Source: Mikania micrantha (taxonomy: Eukaryota; Streptophyta; Magnoliopsida; Asterales; Asteraceae). Taken from it: DNA of 64,000 nucleotides. Location of the stretch: contig CM018687.1 of assembly GCA_009363875.1 (NCBI GenBank), positions 22,389,764 through 22,453,763 of the forward strand, read 5' to 3'. The translations under genes and the position numbers were made by a program. A model generated the notes under the pieces. The model was given only the letters and a program-made list of their open reading frames with translations, was not told the DNA's origin and ran no database searches. Below are positions 34,999 to 45,842 of the stretch, one piece after another; the first letter of the stretch is position 1, and the number at the start of each line of letters is the position of its first letter.

Positions 34999-37185
34999 CA
35001 TGAGTTTACAAAGAAAAACCGTAAATTGTTATTTTATCCGGTTAATTTTCAGACAACGGAAGGTATCCATGTTTTAACCGGATAAAACACACATTTACAA
35101 CAAAATCATTTGATATTATTATTAATCACTAAAAGTTTATTATTTTAGTAAGATTCATTATTATAGTAATTGTTGAAAAATAATTGTGTAAAAATAATAG
35201 CAAAATTAATAACCGATACAAGATTTAACCACTATAATACTCAGTTTATACCAGTTTTTTGTCTACAATGAACCACATTAAAACAAGTGTTGGGACGCTT
35301 GTCATCCTATTGATAAATACAATCCAATATGATCATTTGAGATATTTTAAAATCTTTTTAGTGTCTTAGATATCTCCTCAAAACCAAGACAATGACATCC
35401 AAATCTTAAAACCCTTACATAATTTCTAATTCTCACTCTAAAATTCATCACTCTCTTTTTATGAGCAGAATATCCTACAAAAACTCCACCAATGTGTCTC
35501 ATCTTTTGCTGAAACCTTCCTTTATATCTTCCAAGGAGATCACCACTGATTTTGATTAGATCCACCAACAATTCCACCTTCAAACAACCCTTAAACGAGG
35601 ACTGCGCAAGAAAGTGAGCTACAAAGACACCTCATCTTTATCACTCAATTTAAGGTGTCAAACGAACTTCAAATTCCTTTATTCTTTTTCTACTTCCTTG
35701 GACTTCAAAACTGCCTACAAGAACCTTGAGATTCTAAAGGCATCATGGTAAACTTTGAACATTTTGTTTTTGATAAACCAAGAGCTTTTTTGCTCATATA
35801 AAACTTCTAAACTTTTAACAAGATAATCCATATCATTTTTACAACATATAAAGCCTCCATTCATCATCTTCAAATCCATAAAGGGTATAAAGCCTCAAAA
35901 TGTTGTTTTACATAATTTCTACTTTAATACACACAAACATACAATTTTGAAATCTGGTAGAAAGTTTCATGACTTCAACAAGTTATAAAAGGATCATAAC
36001 AGCTTGAACATATTCAAGTTCTACGACTATTTCATTGTGTTAGTTTTCCATGGAATCCTTATACACCTTCTAACTCACCAAAATGATGTCTCAAACAACC
36101 TTCACAAGATTAATGTGCGGAATTATACCCCCTGACTTGTGTTGCTATTGTGACCAATCATAAAAAAATTTCTAAAAAAAAGTTGTTCATAACGCCTTAA
36201 AATAGTAGATTGGAAAGTTTCATAATTTAACTCAAAGATTTGATGTATTAAAAATATGACTAAACCTATGTGACAGAATCTATCAAAACAGGAACATCAA
36301 GGACTTATATCTGTGTGACTATTTTGACCCTTTTGCAAGCCAAATCGTGAAATGATTTCTAAATTAAATTTGTTTAACATATCTTGAAGTATTTATTTGT
36401 AAATTTTCATAATTTACATCTAAAGTTTACTATTTTTAAGACCAGTTGAACTCATGGGTCAAAAACTGATTTGAAACAAAAATCCTCAAAAGTTACACTT
36501 TTTAACAAAAATCCATTGCAAAAGCATGCATATGAATTGTATGTGTATTTACATATTGTACATATGATTTTAAAATACACATAGGTTAAATACATAATGA
36601 TAATTGATAATTGTTTAAATTTGATGAATTAAACAAAAAAAGGTTATTTACAAAAATATGCTGTTATAATGCCGAAATTTCTTAAAAACTCGACACTTAG
36701 TATTTTAAAGGAATTATAACTAATATTTCGTACATAAGTTAAAATACGATTATTTTTAAAGAACACTCATATTTAAAATACCCAAAGGCTTAAAAATCAC
36801 AAACCCAATACCTAAACTATACTAAGTCACAAACTCAAAGAAATCTATGATGTTGTAGGAGCCAAGTAAATATCCGTAAAATACACATCCATGTTTCATC
36901 AATCAATCAAGTCAGGTGAAACATGTATTCATCATTTTCGTTTACAATTATATGATGCATATTGATTTAGTTATGCTAATTTATTAATGAAATACTTGAT
37001 GTCAACTTTAACATGCTATCATTAACTTGAACGTGCAATCCAAATGGTAGTACTATATGGCCATAGGATGAAACCGCTCAACATTCACCATAAGGACAAA
37101 TTGCAGGTTTGTGCCTCAACATATCAACATATTCAACATATAGGCTTGATTGCATGATCATGTATTTGATATTATTAATGTGCTT
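34999..37185. other. AT-rich region with little recognisable content
   Basis: A short inverted repeat (TTTTATCCGGTTAA and its complement, about 35032-35090) could be a small fold-back element. No gene is supported apart from the weak copia-like scrap at 35347-35583. Confidence 0.4.
35347..35583 (-). pseudogene. Possible copia integrase C-terminal scrap
   Basis: The 78-codon frame contains MRHIGGVFVGYSAHKKRV, similar to the 'FVGYS..KGYRV' segment between integrase and RT of copia elements. The neighbourhood gives no support, and it may be chance. Confidence 0.25.
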
Positions 37186-37231
37186 AGGATTCTATCACTA
37201 AAAATAGGCAAAGGCATCGGTCATGATCAAC

Positions 37232-37765
37232 CTATTAGCTGCTCACAGTCAAGAGAAGAGTTACGCGGATAAATGTCGGAAGCCTTTAGAATTTCAAGTT
37301 GATGACATGGTACTTTTAAGGTTTCAACATGGAAAGTAGTCGTACAATTCAAGAAGAAAGGTAAACTTTCTCCACGTTATGTGGGTCGTTTTCAAATCCT
37401 CGAACGTATTGGAAAAGTTGCCTACAAACTGGAACTTCCTCCTGAACTCAACAATGTTCATCCGACTTTCCATGTGTCTAATTTGAAGAAATGCTTAGCT
37501 GATCAGGATCTTCAGGTACCGCTCGATGATATTCGTATAGACAATACCACGCACTTTGTTTAAAAGCTGGTTGAAATCATGGACCGTGACGTTAAGAAAC
37601 TTAAACGCAGTTGAATTCCAATCATTAAAGAATGATGGGAATCCAAGCATGGTCCAGAGTTCACCTGAGAGCATGAAGATAAGATGAATTTTAAGTATCT
37701 ACATTTATTCACTACGGTCACTTCTAGTTGAATTTCGGGACGAAATTCCCTCAACTAGGGGAGAC
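37232..37765 (+). pseudogene. Gypsy integrase C-terminus and chromodomain-like end
   Basis: Reads QEKSYADKCRKPLEFQVDDM, then after a shift KKKGKLSPRYVGRFQILERI and VHPTFHVSNLKKCLAD (37381-37563). After a stop it continues weakly to KYLHLF near 37700. The sequence ggacgaaattccctcaactaggggagac ahead of 37766 is the usual pol end plus polypurine tract. Sequence upstream of 37230 shares a block (attctatcactaaaa) with the LTR at 37968, so the element is rearranged or truncated there. Confidence 0.8.
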
Positions 37766-38949
37766 TGTAACCACTATGTTTTGAATAGATGATCGATTGC
37801 AGAGATTGTACATATAACATAACATATTATGTTATTGAGAACTCATACTTGAAACACAGAAACCAATGGGAAGTTGTAGTTTGAAGTATAACTAGACATG
37901 CCCCCAAATGGTTAGCGCAGCTCAACACATATAACATATTACATTTGGGAATTTATAATGGTGTATGATTCTATCACTAAAACTAGGCAAACACATAGGT
38001 CATGATCCATCAAAGAGGTGGTGGGTTGGCGGCTAAATCTGTTGTGACCGACTTCTACATATGCCCTATACATAACTTTCTTCGGTTCATCATGAGTGTG
38101 TCAGTGATATGATTTAGTGAGGAGAATCTGGTAAAAAATTGGGGAGGACACAAATGCCAAGTATACACGTGAATATCATTTTGGGTATGTTAAACTAATA
38201 GTGTGTTCGCGTGGGTGACAATTCACACGAATACATCTGTTAGGCTTAACATTCTGAAACGATACCACATTATTTTGTAATCAAGTTGAAATGTAAGGCG
38301 TGCATTGTATTCATATAGGTGACGATCTGTACCAATATAAAAGTAAATTATGTGTTCTGACGAGATATTTTAAAAACAATTTACGAAATTTAAAAATAAC
38401 AAAATGGGTTTAAAAACGTTATTAGAAATTACGACCTAATTTTTTTTAATAAATTCATTTACAAAAAGAAAGTTATGTCTTACTATTACGTGTACAAAAC
38501 CGACACCATTTTGCGTAAACGAACAAAACCAAACACAAGGTTAAACTCGAACTATAAAAGGCTTGAATTCCCCTTTCTCTCCTTACTTTGCAGCCATTGC
38601 ACACATTCTCTCTCTAAAATTTCTTTCTCTCTCTACTTTCTCTCTCTAAAACCCAAGACATTATCTTTCTCGTTTCTTAATCATTTTGGGTGATTTTGGT
38701 GTGAAAACGTTTCTCCACTCGTCTATAATTCGAAAGTACAAGTCAAACAAGCTCATAAACACGGATCCAAGGTAGATCTAAGAATTTCTTTTTGGGTTTA
38801 ACTCAAGCGACCACCTGACACCATGCACCACCTTTAAAACTTGCTTTTGAACACTTTGGTATCATAAATGACATAGTAGAATGCTTAACATGAACATGCA
38901 AACAACTTGAAATTTTTGGGCTGGATGTTGAAGAGGAGTCCCATTGATA
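37766..38949 (+). repeat. Gypsy 3' LTR, left part (interrupted by the Tekay element)
   Basis: Starts TGTAACCACTATG after the polypurine tract; TATA box TATAAAAG at 38553-38560 followed by a CT-rich leader; donor-like CCAAG^GTAGAT at 38772. Continues at 47912 after the inserted element. Confidence 0.75.
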
Positions 38950-39858
38950 TGTAACACCCCAAATTTTCTATTACAAGTTATTTGAACTTATGAATGCGTG
39001 ACGGATAAATAACTTGTTGGAAAATGAACGAAAAATAACTAAGTTAAGATCTAAAGTTCGTGTACTCGATATTGGAACTCGAGTATACTGTACGCGAAAT
39101 TTGTAATCGAAACCCTCCAGATTTCGAGTACCAGGATTTCGAGAAGGTTGCCTATAAATAGTAGTGCCTTGGGAAACGTGCCAACCTTTGGCTGGAAGCA
39201 CGCTCTCTCTCGAGTACACGAAGCAGATTTCGAGAACTACAAGAAACGAGCTTTAATCGATCAAACGAAGGGGGAAGGCACGGGAATCTACAGGAGTGAT
39301 CATCTAGCATCAAGTAAGTGATCTAAACCAAAAAGTTTGGATTTTTATGAACAAGTGAACTTATGCATGAAGCTCACACCTTTAGGCATAAAACTCACAC
39401 CTTTATGCATAAAGTTCGAAACTTTGTGGTTCTAATGTGTTGGTAACAACATAAGGAACCTATAACTAGCTCCCCATGATCTTAGATAAATTTCTGAGAT
39501 GGATTATGGTAAAAAGATGAGTATTCGAAATAGGCCTAGGGGAATGCTCGAAATCACCATTTCGAGTAGGGAATTCAAGTACACTAGTAATTCGAGTACA
39601 AGGGCTATTTCGAGTACAAGGGTTATTTCGAATACAAATGATGGTTTCGAGTACTAGAGTATTTCGCGAACTGCAAGTGTTCGAATACAATTCAGTTTCG
39701 AGGAGTTGTAGTTATGAAGGGGAACTAGTAGGCTATGAGGACTTAGAATATTTTCTAAGTCTAAGAACGTAATGTAATGTAATGAGATGATGTAATTGAT
39801 GTAGGTTCTTAAGGCCTAGCTAAGGAGTTCGGCTAAGGAAACAAGAGTCTACTATCAG

Positions 39859-40860
39859 GTGAGTTCTAGACGCCCTATTTTATGTTTAATATTTTGGGCT
39901 GGCATACATGCTTATTGTTATGTTTATGATGTTATGTGCTTATGATGCTGATGAACAAATGATGATGTGCCATGACTATGTATGCATGTTATGTGTTAGC
40001 ATGATTTATGCATGAAAGTATGCTAAGTATGACGAATGCATGTTAGTAAGTTATGATGATGAACTGTATGATAACATGCTATGATGAGTATATGCTAGCA
40101 TAATGTGTATATGATGCCATGATGAATGATATGATGATATGCTGCTAGCATGACATGTGTATGATGTTAGGATGTGATGATGAGATTATACTAGCATAGC
40201 CGGTTATGAATAATCCTATGTGATTAGGATAAGGTTACGATGTTATGATGAATGATGATATAGTGCTAGTATATCATGTCATGATGAATGATGGTTGCTC
40301 CGGTACTTGTTACGGGGTAAGTATGACGTTGCTCCATATTCGTATAGGGTAAGTATGGTTGCTCCAGTACTTGTTACTGGGTAAGTGTGGTTGCTCCAGT
40401 ACTTGTTACTGGGTAAGTATTGTTGCTCCCGTACTTGTTACGGGGTAAGAATGACGTTGCTCCCATATTCATATGGGGTAAGTATGGTTGCTCCAGTCCT
40501 TGTTACTGGGTAAGTATGGTTGCTCCCGTACTTGTTACGGGGTAAGTATGATGTTGCTCCCATATTCGTATGGGGTAAGTATGGTTGCTCCAATACTTGT
40601 TACTGGGTAAGTATGGATCTGCAGAACGCTTCGGCGGGTCAGATCAACGGTTATGGAGCCTTGTGCCGGCATAAGCCCACTGTTACGCTCGGTAGCAGTG
40701 GTTGTATGATGATTAGGATGTTGATGTGACAAGGTTTTGGATTATGTGAAAAAAGTGATGTCTTATGTTAAATTTGTTTTAACTTAACAAAACGTTTACG
40801 ATGTTTTATGAAAACTAGAACTCGCCAGCGTAAGCTGACTTGATTTAGCATGTATGTCAG
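39859..40860 (+). other. Candidate intron inside the 5' LTR
   Basis: Donor CTATCAG^GTGAGTTC about 700 bases after the TATA box; acceptor GCATGTATGTCAG^G. The same sites exist in the 3' LTR (46752 and 47690). Splicing would remove the hairpin array from the leader. Confidence 0.42.
40294..40615 (+). repeat. Hairpin array, ten ~32-bp units, 5' LTR
   Basis: Each unit is GTTGCTC + inverted repeat + GGTAAGTATG. Stems include CCCGTA-cttgt-TACGGG, CCAGTA-cttgt-TACTGG and CCCATA-ttcg-TATGGG, so arms change together. The GGTAAGTATG tail equals a strong 5' splice-site match. Confidence 0.9.
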
Positions 40861-41083
40861 GTTAAGCTATAGTCAGAGAAGGCATGGGGCTCGGGCATCA
40901 AGTCAGACGATCCGTTGGTTTTGGCAATTCGATATGTTTTTGATACAGACACTTTATTGAATTCTGTTTATCAAACTATGTTTACATTTCCGCTGCATGA
41001 TTATGAAAGTTTTTAGTTTATGAGCTATGTGTAATGATGAAAACCAACCTCTGCGAGGCACCCGGGATCGGGGCCTCTCAAGT

Positions 41084-41096
41084 TCGTATCAGAGCC
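41084..41096 (+). other. Primer binding site
   Basis: TCGTATCAGAGCC three bases after the LTR, the initiator-Met-tRNA site with one change (TGG to TCG). Confidence 0.8.
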
Positions 41097-41413
41097 ATAG
41101 TTTGAGAGATCTTAGCATCCCAAATGCTAAGGCTTAAACTGAGAATGGGATTGAATGATGCGGATTGCCAACCACGGATGAATGGATGCCACGAGCTGAA
41201 TGTTATGTACGAGTTAAGATGTAGTTGTAAGGTTAGAAAGGTAGTTAGTTTCATGCACATTGAGGAGATGGGATGGGAAACGTTTAGAGCCTATGAGTTG
41301 GGTAAATGGTTAATTTCGTGCTAATTTCGTCATTAATGATTTACAAAGCTAATTTCGTGCTAAACTGATTCCTGTACTAACTTATCAATTGTTGCATTAT
41401 GTAGAAAGTTTAG

Positions 41414-43090
41414 ATGGCCGGACAAAAGGGTAGACCACGAAAGAAACCACAGGGAGCGGAGGAGCCACATGTCGAGACCGAGAAACCTGTCAACGAAGAA
41501 GAAAACGAGCACAGTGAGCCATCGGAAAATGAAGAAGAGTTCACACTAGAGCCTATTGTAGCAAAGGCTATTTCTGAGGAGATCTGCAAGATCATGGATG
41601 AGAAGATGCCGGCAATGATTGCTAAGGCATTAAAGGATTCATTGAAGGAAAAGTCTGAGGGGACCAAGGAACGCTCCAAGGGAGATGAGGATGTTGTGAT
41701 CATCGAGACAAAGAGCGGTGATTCTATGTCTGGGAAACTGAAGGGTTGTGATTACAAATCCTTCAAAGGATGCAACCCACCAACCTTTGATGGGAAGAAG
41801 GGCGCAGTGGCCACCTACCACTGGAACACCATCAAGCAAACTAAGTCTGCAGCTGATATGGAGAAGATGACTTGGGAAGATTTGAAGGAGCTAGTCACCA
41901 AACAGTTCTATCCCAAGAACGAGCTGGATAAACTAGAACGAGAGTTTCTTGTTCTGAAAGCTGTGAGTATTAATCATCGACAGTATACATCAAAGTTCAA
42001 TGAAATGGCAAGACTAGTTCCTCACTTGATTGGTTTTGAGGAACGCAGGGTGAAACTGTATATGGAAGGTTTGCCTCCAAAGGTGCGGATTCATGTAAAA
42101 GCAAATGCTCCCAAGACCTTCAATTCCACGGTTGAACTTAGTGGCATAGTTTCGGATGATGTTATGTCTGCTGAGCCAGTCAAAGAAGAAACAAAGATGA
42201 AAGAGTCCTCCGGGACTAAAAGGGGTCGAACAGACCAACGAAAGTTCTGATGCAAGAAAATGAAGCGAGAGGAGATGAGCCGATGCAACAAGTGTGGGGA
42301 AAGCTACACGGGATAGTGCTTGGTGGGCACTAATTTATGTTTCAGGTGCGGAAAGACGGGGCATTTTTCTAGCAGTTTCCCGAATGTTACTCGATGCTTC
42401 AACTGCAATGGGTTAGGACACCTGTCCAAGGATTGCAAGCAACCACGAGCCGATGCTTCGGGCTCGGGTAAGAAAGAGGAGAAGGGAAAGGAGAAGCAGA
42501 AGGCTAAAGCACGAGCTTTCACGATGACAAAAGATGATGCTGTTGAGGACCCGGACGTGGTCACAGGTACCTTTTCTGTCAACAATATTCCTGCTTCTGT
42601 ATTGTTTGATTCTGGTGCCAGTATGAGTTTTGTATCTTCTACTTTCTGTGATGGGTTATCTGGGAAGGTTAAGAAGATAGATCGGGTATTTAATGTAGAG
42701 ACGGCTATTGGTAAGATCACAAGGGTGACTAAGGCTATAGATGATTGCGATGTTGAGATAGAAGGTCATAAGTTCCCAGTACGATTGTTTCTTATAACTT
42801 TGGGAGGTTTCGATGTAGTCTTGGGTATGGACTGGTTAGCCAAATACGAGGCTAACATTATATGTCGACGAAAGATGATATGTTTACGTGGGATGGATGG
42901 GAGCTCCGTAACGGTTTATGGTGATAAAGCGATGTATGCGCCGAAGATCATTTCGATGATCAAGGCTGATGTTATGATGAGGCGAGGGTGTGTATCCTAC
43001 TTGGCCTACGTGATTGAGGAACATACGGATATGAGGACGATTGATGATGTACCCCACCGGAACGGGAAATTGAGTTCCAAATCGACCTAG
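41414..43090 (+). pseudogene. gag-protease of the Tekay-like element
   Basis: One frame from ATG 41414 with stops at 42248 (TGA) and 42314 (TAG). It has a charged N-terminus, a gag core (NPPTFDGKKGAVATYHW, then EMARLVPHLIGFEERR) with an apparent in-frame loss of some 30 residues after YHW, and three zinc-knuckle motifs. The first of these contains the TAG, the second (CFRCGKTGHFSSSF) lacks its last Cys, and the third (CFNCNGLGHLSKDC) is intact. Protease follows with catalytic Asp in LFDSGASMSFV and DVVLGMDWL. Near 43057 a small deletion fuses the frame out of phase with RT. Gag coats RNA; the protease would cleave the polyprotein. Confidence 0.9.
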
Positions 43091-44661
43091 TGCCGGGGGC
43101 ACAACCTGTTGCCAAAACACCTTACTGTTTAGCTCCCACTGAAATGAAGGAAATGATGACTCAGCTACAAGAACTCCTTGATAAAGGTTTTATACGACCG
43201 AGCGTCTCTCCATGGGGAGCATCGGTGCTGTTTGTTAAGAAGAAAGATGGAAGTATGCGTATGTGTATTGATTACAGGGAAGTGAATAAGTTGACCATCA
43301 AGAACAGGTATCCTCTACCTAGGATTGATGATTTGTTCGATCAATTGCAAGGTGCAAGCTGGTTCTCAAAGATAGATCTCCGATCCGGTTACCATCAGTT
43401 GAAAGTTCGAGAGCCGGATATTCCAAAGACTGCTTTCCGTACACGTTATGGACATTACGAGTTTCTCGTTATGTCGTTTGGATTGACGAATGCTCATGCA
43501 ACATTTATGGATTTGATGAATAGAGTATGTCGATCGATGTTGGACCGATCGGTGATAGTGTTTATAGATGATATTTTGATTTATTCAAAGAATGAGGGAG
43601 ACCATGCTTGCCACGTACGTGAGGTATTGGAGATCCTGAGGAAAGAGAAACTTTATGCAAAGTTCTCCAAATACGCTTTCTGGTTACGAGAGGTACGGTT
43701 TCTGGGTCACGTGGTGAACCCAGAAGGCATTATGGTAGATCCAGCTAAAGTTGAAACGGTTATGAAATGGAGTCCTCCGAAGTCACCGACAGAAGTACGC
43801 AGTTTTCTTGGTTTGGCCGGTTACTATCGGAGATTTATTCAGGACTTCTCCAAGATAGCGACGCCCCTGAAAAAGCTCACTAAGAAAGATGTAAAGTACG
43901 AATGGGACCCGAACCAAGAACAAGCGTTTTTAGTGCGAAAGGAGAAACTTACCCAACCTCCTGTTCTAGCACTGCTAGATGGAAATGATGATCTTATTGT
44001 GTATGCCAATGCGTCACGAAAAGGGTTGGGATGTGTACTGATGCAAAGGGGAAAGGTGATAGCTTATGCTTCGCGCCAGCTAAAGACTCATGAGGCTAAC
44101 TACCCAATCCATGACCTTGAACTCACTGCAGTGGTGTTTGCATTGAAAATATGGAGGCACTATTTGTATGGAGTAAGGAGTACCATCTATACCGACCACA
44201 AGAGCCTGAACTACTTCTTCGAGCAAAAGGATCTGAACATGAGGCAGAGACGATGGCTTGAGCTATTGAAGGATTATGATTGTGATATTTTATATCACCC
44301 GGGAAAGGCCAATGTGGTGGCAGATGCTTTGAGTCGTAAGACTGATCATCCTGCCATACGAGTAAAATCGTATAGTTTGGTAATAACGCCAGAATTTCTG
44401 AACGAGCTAGAACAAGCGCAACAAGAAGGATTGAAAGAAGAGAATGTGTGTTTTAAACGTGTCTTCGGGCAAGTCAAGAACTTGGAAGACAATGACCACG
44501 GTGTGAAAGCACGATTCGATCGTATGTGGGTGCCCAGAAATGGGGACATTCGGTCAAGAATTTTAGATGAAGCCCACAAGTCGCGTTATTCGGTTCATCC
44601 CGGTGCTACGAAGATGTATCAAGATCTTCAAAAGGATTGTTTGATGTTATACAGTATGTGA
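43058..44661 (+). pseudogene. Reverse transcriptase-RNase H of the Tekay-like element
   Basis: The RT frame already starts at about 43058 (PPEREIEFQIDLVPGAQP) and is open from there to 44661. RT motifs: KKDGSMRMCIDYREVNKLT, FSKIDLRSGYHQ, and catalytic FIDDILIYS. RNase H: the first acidic residue is changed (NASRKGLGCVLMQ where relatives have DAS; AAT at 44008-44010), while Glu in HDLELTAV and Asp in YTDHKSL remain. NVVADALSRK and the first His of the HHCC zinc region follow. A small deletion and frameshift near 44640 ends the frame. Confidence 0.93.
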
Positions 44662-45798
44662 ACAGGTGCCTTACTTGTGCGCAAGTGAAGGCTGAACATT
44701 AGAAGCCCTACGGATATGTGCAACCTCTTGAGGTACCGGAATGGAAATGGGAACACATCACCATGGATTTCATCACCAAGCTACCGAGAACAACTAAAAG
44801 ACATGATACCATATGGGTGATTGTGGACCGACTGACGAAGAGTGCACACTTTCTTCCTATCAGGGAAACGTATAAGTCCAAAAGGTTGTCTGATTTGTTC
44901 GTGAAAGAGATTGTGACCCGACATGGAGTTACTGTCTCCATTGTGTCAGATCGGGATACGAGGTTTACTTCCAGATTCTGGAAGCAGTTTCATGATGCTA
45001 TGGGAACAAGACTGAACATCAGTACCGCTTACCACCCCCAAACGGATGGACAGTCTGAGAGGACTATTCAAACATTGGAGGATATGCTTAAGCGTGCATT
45101 ATCGATTTTGGAGGGAGCTGGGATGACCACTTGCCATTGATGGAGTTTTCGTACAATAACAGCTACCACTCTAGTATCGGAATGCCCCCATATGAGGCGT
45201 TGTACGGAAGACGATGTAGGTATGTTGGGGTGAAGTTGGACATAAGGAAATGGGAAACAAGGCATCCGTAATTGATATGGCAGAAAAGCTACGGGTGATA
45301 AAAGCACGTATGAAAGCTGCACAAGATCGCCAAAAGTCCTACGTTGACAAGCGCCGAAGACCGATCGATTTTAAGGTTGGCGATCGAGTGTTGCTAAAAA
45401 TATAACCATGGAAGGGAATCATTCGATTCAGAAAGCGAGGAAAGTTGAGTCCGAGGTACATCGGGCCGTTTCGGATAGAGTCAAGGGTAGGGAGAGTTGC
45501 GTATAGACTGGACCTACCAGAGGAGCTGAGCGGGATTCATCCTACCTTCCACGTGTCACATCTTAGGAAGTGTTTGGCAGACAAGCAGGAACATGTTCCT
45601 TTGGATGACATTGAGGTAGATAACCTACTGAACTACATTGAAGAACCAGTCGCCATTGTGGATACGAAGGAAAAGCAGCTACGGAATAAAACGGTTCGTC
45701 AAGTCAAAGTTCAGTGGAAGCATCGGAAGGGTTCAGACGCTACATGGGAAATGGAAGAAGAGATGAGGAGGTTGTATCCCCATTTGTTCGATATGTAA
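44640..45798 (+). pseudogene. Integrase with C-terminal chromodomain
   Basis: After the shift it reads YVNRCLTCAQVKAEH, TAG at 44700 where Gln is usual, then the core: Asp in MDFITKLP, Asp in IVSDRDTRF, Glu in QSERTIQTLEDML. Frameshift near 45110, a short deletion near 45220, then VGDRVLLKI, TAA at 45403, SPRYIGPFRIESRVGRVAYR, HPTFHVSHLRKCLAD, and the chromodomain-like end QVKVQWKHRKGSDATWEMEE to LFDM at 45798. Chromodomains steer integration towards heterochromatin in this clade. Not functional. Confidence 0.9.
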
Positions 45799-45825
45799 TG
45801 AGGCAGGTTTCGGAACGAAACCTAT

Positions 45826-45842
45826 TGTAAGGAGGGGAGACT
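45826..45842 (+). other. Polypurine tract
   Basis: GTAAGGAGGGGAGACT just ahead of the 3' LTR; second-strand primer site. Confidence 0.8.

Larger units (their letters stand above)
38950..41080 (+). repeat. 5' LTR of the Tekay-like element (2131 bp)
   Basis: TGTAACACCCC start, GGGGCCTCTCA end, TATA box TATAAATA at 39153-39160. Holds the candidate intron 39859-40860 and the 10-unit hairpin array. Confidence 0.92.

Noticed and set aside
40294..40615. CRISPR-like array
   Set aside because: Regular spacing, but no unique spacers; units are whole tandem copies in a plant LTR.
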